A stretch of DNA of 64,000 bases from BNXB01 sp031556375 (lineage in GTDB: Bacteria; Bacteroidota; Bacteroidia; Bacteroidales; Azobacteroidaceae). The stretch lies in assembly GCA_031556375.1 (NCBI GenBank), contig JAVBTA010000011.1:124001-188000 (forward strand), read 5' to 3'. Under the pieces are notes generated by a model. The model saw only the letters and a list, made by a program, of their open reading frames with translations, searched no databases and was not told where the DNA came from. This document shows, piece by piece, positions 18,216 through 27,849 of the stretch (positions within the stretch are counted from its first letter, which is position 1; the number at the start of each line of letters is the position of its first letter). A program made the position numbers and the translations under genes.

Positions 18216-19634
18216 CTATTTATTTTTTTGATTTTCGGACTCTTCCGATTCACTATCATCAAAGAGATCTTTTCCCACGTTATCAATTGTCTTTCCAATA
18301 CCTTCCTTTATTCTATCAAAAAACCCTGGTCTACGTCCTTTATTGTTATCACCGGCATTCGGATTAGGCCTGTCTGAGCCTGAAGAAGAGTACCCTGTAC
18401 CAGGCATTGTACGTGTCCCTCTGTTTTTTTGTGTATCTCCTGTTTTAGGGCCACCAAACTCCTGATCGCCAAATATAGGAATTTGTCCGTTTGATTCTAC
18501 AATCGGTGCCGGTGCCGCGCAATTTTCTTTTCCCAGGCATAATAAACCGACAACAGCAGAATTTGAATTATCATTTGCCCAATCCACCGCTTGATTTACA
18601 AGAGATTTCTTTACTGCGGCCAAACGGACTTCCAAACCTGATTTTTTACGTAAAGCATCCGCAATTCTCTTTAAGTTAGAACCTCCTCCTGTTATGATAA
18701 TTCCGGCTCCAAGGACATCTTCAAATCCGGAAATTTTAATCTGTTCCAGTACATTGGCCAGGATTTCATCTAAACGGGCCTCAATAACGGCATTCAAATC
18801 ATTAATTTTAATCTGAGGATGCTCTTCTATCTTAACCTGATCATCCAATTCCACAACTGCACTTCCCCAGTTCACTTTCAGATTTTCGGCTTCATTTTCC
18901 AGGATATTCATCGTGGAAATATCTTTTGTAATCACATTTCCGCCAAGAGGAATGGCTACCAAATGTTTCAAAAACGAATTCTTATATACCGACACGTATG
19001 TTACTCCGGCTCCGAATTCGACCAGGGCACAGCCAAGCTCCTTCTCTCGCTCAATAAGAACAGCTTCGGCCGAAGCCACCGGAATAGTAAAATATCCGGC
19101 GATCTCTGTCTTAGCCTTTTGTTCTATACTGACTTTCAGATTATTTTTAATGGAGGGTCTGCCTAAAATCAATTTATAACGAGCCTCTATCTTTTTACAT
19201 TCCAATCCTTTAGGCTCCACTGTCAGGTGACCGTCAAGATAATATTCCGGAGATAATATCTCGATAACTTCGTACAATTCCGGATCGTATGCACTACATT
19301 CTTTTGACATGGCAAGCAGGTCGGACTCACTTACAATTCCATCGACCTGGCGAAATGCACTGTAAAGCTCCATATGAATAGATTGTCCACCAACCCCGAC
19401 ATATACCTTTTCTATTTTAGGACTCAGTTTATTATTCATTCTGGAAATGAGCAGACCCACTTTTGCCCCTGTATCTTCTACATTATATACGTAACCTTTA
19501 CGCATACACAAGCCTGAGTCTATCTTTTCAGATGCAACCACCGAAAGGAGTCCCTGTTCATTTTTCTTTCCGACCATCGCAATCATCTTGGAAGTTCCAA
19601 GATCCAATGCTGCAATAAATTCCGATTGTGCCAT
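18216..19634 (-). CDS. ftsA: Cell division protein FtsA
   Basis: 472 aa actin-like membrane tether of the Z-ring. N-terminal AALDLGTSKMIAMVG phosphate-1 motif, SHS2-type 1C insertion, phosphate-2 around EFGAGVTYVSVY, and adenosine motif GIIITGGGSNL near residue 310. After the core, a long Pro/Gly/Asn-rich linker (residues about 385-440) leads to a C-terminal helix region GFFDRIKEGIGKTIDN that can act as the amphipathic membrane-targeting helix. Begins 6 nt after ftsQ. Confidence 0.96.
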   Translation of the reverse strand: MAQSEFIAALDLGTSKMIAMVGKKNEQGLLSVVASEKIDSGLCMRKGYVYNVEDTGAKVGLLISRMNNKLSPKIEKVYVGVGGQSIHMELYSAFRQVDGIVSESDLLAMSKECSAYDPELYEVIEILSPEYYLDGHLTVEPKGLECKKIEARYKLILGRPSIKNNLKVSIEQKAKTEIAGYFTIPVASAEAVLIEREKELGCALVEFGAGVTYVSVYKNSFLKHLVAIPLGGNVITKDISTMNILENEAENLKVNWGSAVVELDDQVKIEEHPQIKINDLNAVIEARLDEILANVLEQIKISGFEDVLGAGIIITGGGSNLKRIADALRKKSGLEVRLAAVKKSLVNQAVDWANDNSNSAVVGLLCLGKENCAAPAPIVESNGQIPIFGDQEFGGPKTGDTQKNRGTRTMPGTGYSSSGSDRPNPNAGDNNKGRRPGFFDRIKEGIGKTIDNVGKDLFDDSESEESENQKNK

Positions 19635-19640
19635 AATTTC

Positions 19641-20390
19641 TCAATTGAGATTATTGTTTCTTCTTGTGCAAACCACTTGATTCTTAAATTTGAGGTTGAT
19701 TACAGAATATCTGTTCCAACCAATCTCGTTCAAACCTTTATCGTAAAAAACCCTGAGTTTTTCCAGGTTTTCTTTATAATTATCCAATTTTCCGAGTACT
19801 ATTTGATGATTTCCAACCCGTGGAGTTAATTCTACGTCCTGATTTGAGGCAATATAAATCTGTTCAATTTGTGCATCCCAAAACTTATTATCGTGCAAAA
19901 ACAATGCAAATTCATATAATTTGGTCGAAGCAAACTCTTTAGGTATGTATCCTGTCGCCACAGGGACATATGCAGAGAAAACCGAAGTCGGCAACGGCAT
20001 AATTTCACCTTCACTATCGACGTAGAAATTCCCCTCTGTGGAAAATACCCGCAAGATAGGTATTTTTTGTGAGATCTCTACCCTGATATTTCCTCCTGGT
20101 GTCTTATAGCATTCTGCTTTTTTTACCAGTTTATTCTCTTCTAACTTATTTTCAATCGCTTCTGTGTTAATTTCAGCCATCTTTTTACCTATTGGACTCA
20201 GTCCTGCGTTACGAAGCATCACTGCAACTTCTTTACTATCGACAAAATGCCGGTCTAAAGTATCTTTCACAATCACTTCCAGGTTATTGCACACACCGGT
20301 TCCCGTGTTCGGATTTAACACAAAAACGGCAAGAAAGATATATATCAACAATATCAATGCCAAAGATATAAGTGCAATTTTCTTTATCAT
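19641..20390 (-). CDS. ftsQ: Cell division protein FtsQ/DivIB
   Basis: 249 aa bitopic protein. One N-terminal membrane segment (IALISLALILLIYIFLAVFV) is followed by a POTRA-like region (LEVIVKDTLDRHFVD..) and the FtsQ beta domain (ISQKIPILRVFST..FYVDSEGEIMP, then VELTPRVGNHQIVLG). It links FtsB/L and the septal synthase. Position between murC (8-nt gap) and ftsA (6-nt gap) supports the call more strongly than sequence identity, which is low in this family. Confidence 0.9.
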   Translation of the reverse strand: MIKKIALISLALILLIYIFLAVFVLNPNTGTGVCNNLEVIVKDTLDRHFVDSKEVAVMLRNAGLSPIGKKMAEINTEAIENKLEENKLVKKAECYKTPGGNIRVEISQKIPILRVFSTEGNFYVDSEGEIMPLPTSVFSAYVPVATGYIPKEFASTKLYEFALFLHDNKFWDAQIEQIYIASNQDVELTPRVGNHQIVLGKLDNYKENLEKLRVFYDKGLNEIGWNRYSVINLKFKNQVVCTRRNNNLN

Positions 20391-20398
20391 GATCTTAT

Positions 20399-21787
20399 TT
20401 ATTTCAAATCATTTTGAGACAATAAACTTTTTACCGGTTCGACCAACAATTCTATATCTCCGGCTCCGGCCATGAGTACCAGTTCATATTTTCCTTTTGA
20501 TACGACATCCAACAATTCTTTTTTGCTGCATAACTGCTTTTCCGGACTTGTTACCAGCTCTAAAATCATACCGGAACTTACTCCAGGGATAGGTTCTTCA
20601 CGGGCAGGATAAATATCGATCAGGATTACTTCATCTGATAGAGACAACGCAGAGGCAAATCCCTTGTAAAAATCTTTTGTCCGGGAATACAAGTGTGGTT
20701 GAAAAACAGTAGTAAGCTTTCTTTCCTGATATAATTCCTTAACCGAACGTATACTAGCCTCGAGTTCTTCAGGATGGTGAGCATAATCATCTATCAGAAC
20801 TATTTTATCAGTTTTCAGATGAAAATCGAAGCGGCGTTTAGCTCCACTAAAAGATGCCATTGCCGTACGTAATTCGTCAGGAGTTGCTCCACTCAGCCAT
20901 GCAATAGCCATTGCAGCAACAGCATTCTCTATGTTTATCCTTACCGGTACTCCAAGATTGACATTCTCTACGATTTCTTTAGGTGTTACAAAATCGAATA
21001 CAATTTCGCCATTACCTACACGAATATTTTTCGCATAGAAATCAGAAGAAGATTCTCCCGAATATCTGTATAATTTAACTCCGCTTTTCAGTTTAGGTTC
21101 AATATCTACCTGTTCATGCATCAATAACACCCCATTTTCCTGAATTAATGAAGTAAAATGTATAAAACTCTCACGATAAGCCTCTTCTGTGCCGTAAATA
21201 TCCAGGTGATCAGGAGCTACTGAGGTAATCACTGCCATATAAGGGTGCAGCCAGTGGAAGGAGCGATCGTATTCATCGGCCTCAATCACAGTCAGATCAC
21301 TTTTTTCCGACAACAATAAATTACTATCGTAGTTTTTTAATATACCGCCTAAAAATGCGTTACAATCAACATGGGACTGTTTTAACAAGTGCGCTATCAT
21401 AGAAGAGGTTGTAGTCTTCCCATGGGTTCCAGCCACACAAATTCCCCGGTTTAGCTTTGTAATTTCGCCCAATATCTGAGCCCGTTTCATAACTTCAAAA
21501 CCGTTTTCACGAAACCAAACTAATTCGGAATGATCACTTGGAACAGCAGGGGTATAGACTACGAGAGTTGTATCTTTGTCTTTGCAATAATCAGGAATCA
21601 GGTTTATATTATCTTCATAGTGGACTTCCGCACCTTCCGCGTTAAGTTGCTTTGTCAGGAAAGATTCCGTGCGGTCATAACCTCCTACTGCCTTTCCTTT
21701 TGACAGAAAATAACGTACCAGGTTACTCATGCCGATACCACCAGCACCAATGAAATATAATGACTTTATATTGTTTAAATTTTTCAT
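20399..21787 (-). CDS. murC: UDP-N-acetylmuramate--L-alanine ligase
   Basis: 462 aa cytosolic Mur ligase adding L-Ala to UDP-MurNAc. N-terminal Rossmann GAGGIGMSNLVRYF; ATP-binding P-loop VAGTHGKTTTSSMIAH near residue 118; central EADEYDRSF; C-terminal domain with DDYAHHPEE, the MurC-type DDYGHHP motif, and FQPHLYSRT. Separated from murG by 99 nt that contain a structured repeat, the only sizeable gap in this half of the cluster. Confidence 0.97.
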   Translation of the reverse strand: MKNLNNIKSLYFIGAGGIGMSNLVRYFLSKGKAVGGYDRTESFLTKQLNAEGAEVHYEDNINLIPDYCKDKDTTLVVYTPAVPSDHSELVWFRENGFEVMKRAQILGEITKLNRGICVAGTHGKTTTSSMIAHLLKQSHVDCNAFLGGILKNYDSNLLLSEKSDLTVIEADEYDRSFHWLHPYMAVITSVAPDHLDIYGTEEAYRESFIHFTSLIQENGVLLMHEQVDIEPKLKSGVKLYRYSGESSSDFYAKNIRVGNGEIVFDFVTPKEIVENVNLGVPVRINIENAVAAMAIAWLSGATPDELRTAMASFSGAKRRFDFHLKTDKIVLIDDYAHHPEELEASIRSVKELYQERKLTTVFQPHLYSRTKDFYKGFASALSLSDEVILIDIYPAREEPIPGVSSGMILELVTSPEKQLCSKKELLDVVSKGKYELVLMAGAGDIELLVEPVKSLLSQNDLK

Positions 21788-21840
21788 TATTTTTGTTTTA
21801 TATAAACATTCCGTATTGGGAAAACAACATATCCGGTATC

Positions 21841-21897
21841 ACCACCACACGGAGGTTAACACCCCCGCCTACTGAGATAACATCGCTCACGCGATGG
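21841..21897 (+). repeat. Structured GC-rich repeat, copy A (overlaps the murG 3' end)
   Basis: Contains GGAGG..CCCCC and the perfect hairpin CATCGC-TCAC-GCGATG (21881-21896). The minus strand at 34292-34349 carries a related copy over about 58 nt (roughly four fifths identical by eye). The murG stop codon (21887-21889) lies in the loop of the hairpin. It may serve as transcription attenuator or mRNA stabiliser between murG and murC. Confidence 0.7.
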
Positions 21898-22996
21898 GAG
21901 CTGATGCCTCCACAATATTGGCGATTTCATCCACAATATGGCTCGCCGCATTGGGCAACGCCATTTTTTTTATATTTGTACTCAATAAAATCTGTTTTGC
22001 TTCATCTTTCATTAAATTTTGAAGCAATGGAATCAATTCTAATATAGCCTGGTTATCTTTTACCATTATTGCAGCCTCTTTATTTACAAGAGCCATCGCA
22101 TTTTTTGTCTGGTGATCTTCCGACACATTCGGTGAAGGCACCAGAATTACAGGTTTTCCTATAATGCAAAACTCAGAAATAGAGCCGGCTCCTGCCCTGG
22201 AGACAATAACATCAGCAACTGAATATGCCAGATCCATGCGAGAAATAAAATCCGTTAAATGTAACGGCAGACCTTTTTTATCTTTGATGCTACTAAGAGC
22301 TTCTTCATAATAAAATTTACCCGTTTGCCAGATGTATTGAACATCGCCTTCTTCAATCAAGTTTAAACATTTCATCATGCTCTGGTTGAGGGTCCGGGCT
22401 CCTAAACTTCCTCCCAGTATTAAAACCGTCTTTTTATCCGGATCTAATTTGAAATAACCGTAAGCTTCTTCTCTTCCTTCCGGAGTACACTTTAAATCCT
22501 GGCGAACAGGATTCCCTGTCATTACAATCTTTTCCTTAGGGAAAAACTGTTCCATACCATCATATGCAACACATATTTTCGCGGCCTTTTTGGCCAACAA
22601 CTTATTAGTAACACCGGCATATGAGTTCTGTTCCTGTATCAATGTCGGAATCCCCTGCCGGTTGGCCACTTTCAGAGTAGGACCACTGGCATATCCTCCG
22701 ACTCCGATAGCTATATCCGGCGCAAAACTGCGGATTGTCTTCTTAGCTAACGATAAACTTTTGTAAAGTTTGAACAGAACACTTATATTTTTAAACAGGT
22801 TTTTACGATCAAATCCGGCAACGGGAAGTCCTACAATATTATAACCAGCAGCAGGAACACGTTGCATCTCCATACGGTTCTCCGCTCCCACAAACAATAT
22901 TTCGGCTTCCGGAAATCTTATTTTTATCTCATTTGCTATGGAAATAGCGGGAAAAATATGACCGCCGGTTCCTCCTCCACTGATAATCGCTTTCAT
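21887..22996 (-). CDS. murG: Undecaprenyl-PP-MurNAc-pentapeptide GlcNAc transferase
   Basis: 369 aa GT28 enzyme making lipid II from lipid I at the inner face of the membrane. GGTGGHIFPA G-loop at residue 8; GVGGYASGPTL; LGGSLGARTLN second G-loop; VVSRAGAGSISEF near 285. The last codons (APIA-stop) lie inside the dispersed repeat, so the C-terminus has been reshaped by that element. Overlaps ftsW by one nucleotide. Confidence 0.97.
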   Translation of the reverse strand: MKAIISGGGTGGHIFPAISIANEIKIRFPEAEILFVGAENRMEMQRVPAAGYNIVGLPVAGFDRKNLFKNISVLFKLYKSLSLAKKTIRSFAPDIAIGVGGYASGPTLKVANRQGIPTLIQEQNSYAGVTNKLLAKKAAKICVAYDGMEQFFPKEKIVMTGNPVRQDLKCTPEGREEAYGYFKLDPDKKTVLILGGSLGARTLNQSMMKCLNLIEEGDVQYIWQTGKFYYEEALSSIKDKKGLPLHLTDFISRMDLAYSVADVIVSRAGAGSISEFCIIGKPVILVPSPNVSEDHQTKNAMALVNKEAAIMVKDNQAILELIPLLQNLMKDEAKQILLSTNIKKMALPNAASHIVDEIANIVEASAPIA

Positions 22997-24249
22997 TAGA
23001 ATTCTCCTGCATTAATATTTTCTTCTTCAAAAGCCGCTTCATTGGCTTCTCTCTTTTCTTCTTCAGATTCGAGAGCAATAGCTACCTCTCTCTGAACACC
23101 CTTAGGGTTTTCAAAACGACTCACACTGAGTATGATACCAACATAAACACAAGTGATAAGCGTCGATGTCCCCCCCCGGCTGATCAATGGCAAAGGTTGC
23201 CCTGTAACCGGTATCAAATTGACCGCAACCGCCATATTTGCCAGAGCCTGGGAAACAATAATCAGTGCGGAACCAATAACCAGATACTTCGGAAAGATCT
23301 TTTCACACCGGTTAGCGATAATTCCCGCCCTGATAAAGAAAATCACATAGAGCAACATGACAAATATTCCTCCAATAATCCCCATTTCTTCTATGATGAT
23401 GGCAAATATAAAATCAGAATAGGCCTGAGGCAGAAAATCCCTTTCCAGACTATTTCCCGGCATCTTTCCAAATACACCACCCCTGGTGATCGCTATCTTA
23501 GAATGACTTACCTGATAATTATCATCGCTAAATGCAATGGCCGGATCAGTTATATCTTTTTTATCATGATTAAAGTCCTTGATCCGCTCTTTCCAGGTAA
23601 CTCCACGGGGAAATACTTTATTGATAGTATCCGCTGGTACAAAAATGAGAAAACTGACAAACATAACCAATCCTATTACCAGAACACCAGCCAATTGAAG
23701 CATTCTTTTCCACGGTATCTGTCCGATAAACATCATAATAGACACAATGACAAACAAAAGAGCCGCTGTGGAGAAATTATCCAACAAAATAATTGCACAG
23801 GTCGGGATGGCAAATCCTATGATCCACCAAAACCGATTGTCTTTCTTGTCCCCTAGCTTATATTTGCTTAAAATAAATGCAGTAAAGGCTATCAAAGACA
23901 ATTTCGCTAATTCCGAAGGTTGAAAAGAAATACCACCAATAGATAACCAGCGATCGGCTCCATTAACCGAATTTCCCATAACTTTTGTTACAGCCAGCAA
24001 TGCCCAGGCAACCGGTACCATCAATGCCAATACCGAGAAGAAACGGGGCTTGATGCTATGCGCCATCAATACCACCGCTGTTCCCACCAGCAAAAACATG
24101 GTATGGCGACCGATCGGTTCCCAGTAATTTACACGATAAGTAAGCGTACTACTCGCACTGTAGACCTCGACAATCGAAATCAAACACAGGAACATGAAAA
24201 TCATCCATATTACCCGGTCTCCTCTGAATATTTTGTTAATAAAATCCAT
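22996..24249 (-). CDS. ftsW: Lipid II polymerase FtsW (SEDS family)
   Basis: 417 aa with about ten membrane segments. SEDS signatures: NGADRWLSIGGISFQPSELAK, split here as GADRWLSIGG and QPSELAKL, and the C-terminal PVTGQPLPLISRGGTS region. Septal peptidoglycan glycosyltransferase acting with FtsI. The codons for SRGGT contain a run of eight G (8 C at 23170-23177 on the plus strand), a slippage-prone tract in an essential gene. Acidic C-terminal tail. Confidence 0.97.
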   Translation of the reverse strand: MDFINKIFRGDRVIWMIFMFLCLISIVEVYSASSTLTYRVNYWEPIGRHTMFLLVGTAVVLMAHSIKPRFFSVLALMVPVAWALLAVTKVMGNSVNGADRWLSIGGISFQPSELAKLSLIAFTAFILSKYKLGDKKDNRFWWIIGFAIPTCAIILLDNFSTAALLFVIVSIMMFIGQIPWKRMLQLAGVLVIGLVMFVSFLIFVPADTINKVFPRGVTWKERIKDFNHDKKDITDPAIAFSDDNYQVSHSKIAITRGGVFGKMPGNSLERDFLPQAYSDFIFAIIIEEMGIIGGIFVMLLYVIFFIRAGIIANRCEKIFPKYLVIGSALIIVSQALANMAVAVNLIPVTGQPLPLISRGGTSTLITCVYVGIILSVSRFENPKGVQREVAIALESEEEKREANEAAFEEENINAGEF

Positions 24250-24270
24250 AATTTACGTTTTACTTAATTG

Positions 24271-24280
24271 TCGTGCGTCA
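24271..24280 (+). repeat. TCGTGCGTCA motif between murD and ftsW
   Basis: The 10-mer TCGTGCGTCA occurs here and twice more at 34260-34269 and 34279-34288, all in AT-rich intergenic DNA of the dcw region. Possible part of a repeat family or a regulator site. Confidence 0.4.
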
Positions 24281-24294
24281 CTTATGCATATTTA

Positions 24295-25629
24295 TTAAAG
24301 TCTTCTAACATAATCTTTAAACTGCTTTCCTCTGTCCTCATAATTTTTGAACAGATCGAAGCTTGCACAACAGGGTGACAAAAGCACTGTATCTCCTTTT
24401 TGAGCCAACTCATAAGCTTGTGAAACGGCTTCCTGCATGGAACGGGCATCGACAATAGTGTCAATCTTTCCGTCAAAAAAAGCATGCAATGGAGCGTTAT
24501 CGACTCCCAGGAAGATCAACGCACGACATTTTTCTTTAACTAATTCCCCTATTTCCGAATAGTCATTTCCTTTATCTGTTCCTCCCAGGATAAGCACAAC
24601 TTTTGTTTTCATGCTCTGCAGGGCATACCAACAAGAATTGACATTCGTTGCTTTCGAATCGTTGATATATTCTACTCCTCCCACTTTTGCTACTTTCTCC
24701 AGGCGGTGCTCCACTCCCTGAAAATTACTCAACGACTTACGGATATCTTCATTCTTGATATCAAGTAATTTTGACGATATCGCTGCCGCAAGAGAATTAT
24801 ACAAATTATGTGTTCCTGTTAATGCTACCAAATCTTCTTCCATATCAAAATCCCCATTTGATGTTTTTATAAATATCTGATTATTGTCAACATATCCTGC
24901 CAGTCCGTCTTTTTTCTCTTTTGCAAAAGGGTAAAGAGTGACCTTAGGATTTCTTTTCTTCATTTCTTCCGAAACAATCGGATCTTCATTCCAATAAATA
25001 AATGCATCCTTTTCTGTCTGATTCTGAATAATACGCATCTTAGAATCAACATAATTCTGCATCACATAATCATAACGATCCAGATGATCCGGAGTGATAT
25101 TCAACAATACAGCAATATCTGCTTTGAAGTCATACATTCCATCCAACTGAAAACTACTTAATTCGATCACATAATAATCATAGTCTTTTTCAGCGACCTG
25201 CAAAGCAAAACTGTCTCCCACATTGCCGGCCAACCCGACATTCAATCCGGCTTCTTTCAATATATGATAAGTCAACATTGTTGTTGTTGTCTTACCATTA
25301 CTACCCGTTATACAAACTGTTTTTGCATTGGTATACCTTCCTGCAAATTCAATTTCTGAGATTACCGGAATATTTTTTTCTTTTATTTTTTTGATGATCG
25401 GAGCTTTATCTGGAATTCCAGGACTTTTGACCACCTCATCAGCATTCAGAATTAAAGACTCCGTGTGCGCACACGCCTCATACTTAATTCCATAATTATC
25501 CAATAGTTCCCTATATTTGGGCTTAATATCGGAAGCATCTGAGACAAAGACATCAAATCCCTGTTTCTTAGCTAATACAGCAGCACCCGCGCCACTTTCT
25601 CCGGCTCCTAATACAACTATTCTTTCCAC
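24295..25629 (-). CDS. murD: UDP-N-acetylmuramoylalanine--D-glutamate ligase
   Basis: 444 aa Mur ligase. N-terminal ERIVVLGAGESGAGAA dinucleotide-type fold; P-loop CITGSNGKTTTTML near residue 107; NITPDHLDRY; YINDSKATNVNS; and LLSPCCASFDLF at the C-terminus. Start chosen as GTG at 25629, because the frame upstream of it is antisense-like read-through within mraY and no ATG fits. This puts the start 2 nt after the mraY stop codon, consistent with translational coupling. Confidence 0.95.
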   Translation of the reverse strand: MERIVVLGAGESGAGAAVLAKKQGFDVFVSDASDIKPKYRELLDNYGIKYEACAHTESLILNADEVVKSPGIPDKAPIIKKIKEKNIPVISEIEFAGRYTNAKTVCITGSNGKTTTTMLTYHILKEAGLNVGLAGNVGDSFALQVAEKDYDYYVIELSSFQLDGMYDFKADIAVLLNITPDHLDRYDYVMQNYVDSKMRIIQNQTEKDAFIYWNEDPIVSEEMKKRNPKVTLYPFAKEKKDGLAGYVDNNQIFIKTSNGDFDMEEDLVALTGTHNLYNSLAAAISSKLLDIKNEDIRKSLSNFQGVEHRLEKVAKVGGVEYINDSKATNVNSCWYALQSMKTKVVLILGGTDKGNDYSEIGELVKEKCRALIFLGVDNAPLHAFFDGKIDTIVDARSMQEAVSQAYELAQKGDTVLLSPCCASFDLFKNYEDRGKQFKDYVRRL

Positions 25630-25631
25630 AA

Positions 25632-26888
25632 TTATCTCATCTTTAATGTAGCAATCGTTAAAACTGCCAAAACGATTCCGATCAACCAGAAACGAACAAC
25701 AATCTTCGACTCCGGTACCGGACGAATCGGTTTTTGCAAAATCGCATCGATCCCTGCATTTCCCGCTTTTTGAAAATGGTGATGCAATGGGGTCATTTTG
25801 AATATCCTTTTCCCTACTCCTGTTTTTTTCTTTGTATACTTGAAATACGTTACCTGCATTATTACAGATAAACTTTCCAAGAAGAAAATTCCACATAAAA
25901 TCGGAAGTAAAAGCTCCTTATGAATGATAATAGCAAATACGGCTATAATCCCTCCTAAAGTCAACGAGCCCGTATCTCCCATAAAAACCTGAGCCGGGTA
26001 TGCATTATACCACAAGAAACCGACTGTAGCCCCAATGAAAGCGGCAGCAAATATTACCAGCTCCTCACAGTGTGGTATATACATTATATTAAGGTAGGCC
26101 GCATATTCCACGTGACTCGAAACATAGGCCAATATTCCTAAAGTAGCTCCAATAACTGCCGAATTCCCGGCGGCAAGACCATCCAGTCCATCTGTAAGAT
26201 TGGCTCCGTTAGACACTGCCGTTACAATAAGAATTGTAATGATCACAAATATAATCCAGGTTACTGCCGTACGATGGTTAGTCATAAAAGAAGCCAAATC
26301 CCTGTAATCGAAATTATTATTCTTCATAAACGGGATTGTCGTCTGAGTAGACTTCACAGCAGGACTATGTACCACATCTGTGATCACATTATCTTTCCGT
26401 ATTTCCACATTTTCGCGTATCATAACATCCGGACTCAGATAGAGAGTCAGACCAACAATCAATCCTAACCCAACTTGCCCAACAATTTTAGCCTTACCAC
26501 TCAAACCTTCTTTATTCTTCTTGAAAACCTTGATGTAATCATCTACAAAACCGACTATTCCAAGCCATATCGTCGTGATAATCATCAGGATAATATAAAT
26601 ATTGTCCAAACGGGCAAAAAGTAATACCGGAAGGAGGATTGAGATTATGATAATAATACCTCCCATCGTCGGAGTTCCTTTTTTCGACATTTGTCCTTCT
26701 ACTCCCAAATCACGGATAACTTCTCCAACCTGCTTCAGTTGAAGCATATCGATGATTTTTCGTCCAATAATAGTAGAGATCAACAATGCAAAAATAACCG
26801 CCATCGAAGAACGGAAAGAAACATATTGAAACATCCCCGCCCCGGGAAAATCCAGCTTATTAAGATAATCAAAAAAATAGTATAGCAT
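25632..26888 (-). CDS. mraY: Phospho-N-acetylmuramoyl-pentapeptide transferase
   Basis: 418 aa integral membrane enzyme that transfers phospho-MurNAc-pentapeptide to undecaprenyl phosphate (lipid I). Catalytic motifs: KGTPTMGG, FVDDYIKVFKKN (DDxxK), NLTDGLDGLAAG and GDTGSLTLGG, plus MTPLHHHFQ near the C-terminus. Longer than proteobacterial MraY (360 aa) because of a loop insertion around residues 155-205, normal for Bacteroidota. It starts 13 nt after the DUF4435 gene. Confidence 0.97.
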   Translation of the reverse strand: MLYYFFDYLNKLDFPGAGMFQYVSFRSSMAVIFALLISTIIGRKIIDMLQLKQVGEVIRDLGVEGQMSKKGTPTMGGIIIIISILLPVLLFARLDNIYIILMIITTIWLGIVGFVDDYIKVFKKNKEGLSGKAKIVGQVGLGLIVGLTLYLSPDVMIRENVEIRKDNVITDVVHSPAVKSTQTTIPFMKNNNFDYRDLASFMTNHRTAVTWIIFVIITILIVTAVSNGANLTDGLDGLAAGNSAVIGATLGILAYVSSHVEYAAYLNIMYIPHCEELVIFAAAFIGATVGFLWYNAYPAQVFMGDTGSLTLGGIIAVFAIIIHKELLLPILCGIFFLESLSVIMQVTYFKYTKKKTGVGKRIFKMTPLHHHFQKAGNAGIDAILQKPIRPVPESKIVVRFWLIGIVLAVLTIATLKMR

Positions 26889-26901
26889 ATCGATTTATTT
26901 T

Positions 26902-27840
26902 TCAGTTAAAAAAGAGTTGAATGTCATTCTTAATTCTATTTATTTCCGGATACTCATCAAAACAGATATTATCCTGAAGATTCAAAGACAGCTTTCTTCG
27001 TATTGAGAAAAAAGACTCTTTCTCTTCATCCGCCAGGGTATCGCCAATGTTACGTTCCAAGTGCATCTTTACTTTGTTCGCTATTTTCAGAATAACCTGT
27101 TCGAAAACATTATGCCCTCTAAAATAGAGGTAGGCATTGTCTTTATTTATTCCGAATTTCAAATAATATTGTTTTATCTCTTCAAATTCCGATACCGGAT
27201 ACAATGCTTTCACTCTGCTTAATTCAGGCTCTATCTTCGCTTTCAGGTTATCAATAATATCCTTGCCGCTATTTTTCAGATTCACAGGTTCTATGTTTAA
27301 AAAAGAACGGAACAGCTTTTTGTTGAAAATATAATCTTTTTTTGAAACAGATAATAAATGATAAATAAACAACTCATACAAAGCCTGTGAATACCATTTC
27401 AAAAATACTTCAAAATCAAACAACCTGTTGTTCAGTCCGATTTTTTCGAAAGCCTTGTTAATTCCCTCCGGATAACACCAATGATTCTCAATAGAATATG
27501 TATATGTCTGAAATACAAAATTTTTAGTATCGATACTCTTCTCTCGCAAAAGATATCGGTAATCGCTATCAATACAAACAAAGAATTCTTTCGAGAGACA
27601 CCCTAAGTCTTTGTATTTCAAACACATTGCACATCCGGTAGCTATCGCATTTTCACGGGTACGGGAAAAAGTGATAAAGTTGAATGTTTTATCCGGATGA
27701 TAATATTCAAATACTTTTTTCCAGAAAGATTCATCTGCTGCGGCTTCCACATGGACTGCCGCATCGTTTCGAAACATGATTGCCGTATTCTTATAGTACA
27801 ATGCCAGTTCTTTATAATATATGTTTCTATCGTGAATCAT
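26902..27840 (-). CDS. DUF4435 protein, Toprim-like nuclease candidate (AriB-like)
   Basis: 312 aa, no signal or membrane segment. The N-terminal part has HVEAAADESFW with Glu32 and Asp36, and FFVCIDSDYRYL with Asp91-x-Asp93. This Glu...DxD layout is that of a Toprim metal site and of DUF4435 proteins. The C-terminal half is helical and unassigned. DUF4435 is the effector AriB of the PARIS anti-phage system, partnered with an ATPase. Here the gene lies 9 nt after an AAA ATPase gene. It has nothing recognisable in common with peptidoglycan synthesis despite sitting directly before mraY. The identification as DUF4435 is from motif reading, not a search. Confidence 0.7.
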   Translation of the reverse strand: MIHDRNIYYKELALYYKNTAIMFRNDAAVHVEAAADESFWKKVFEYYHPDKTFNFITFSRTRENAIATGCAMCLKYKDLGCLSKEFFVCIDSDYRYLLREKSIDTKNFVFQTYTYSIENHWCYPEGINKAFEKIGLNNRLFDFEVFLKWYSQALYELFIYHLLSVSKKDYIFNKKLFRSFLNIEPVNLKNSGKDIIDNLKAKIEPELSRVKALYPVSEFEEIKQYYLKFGINKDNAYLYFRGHNVFEQVILKIANKVKMHLERNIGDTLADEEKESFFSIRRKLSLNLQDNICFDEYPEINRIKNDIQLFFN

Positions 27841-27849
27841 TTTTCTGAA

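Noticed and set aside
21841..21897. Simple rho-independent terminator after murC or murG
   Set aside because: No T-tract follows the hairpins in the direction of transcription, and the downstream genes are essential members of the same cluster.
25630..25896. N-terminal extension of MurD (89 residues)
   Set aside because: It lies wholly within the mraY 3' end and its translation is unrelated to Mur ligases; the GTG at 25629 gives the normal MurD start.
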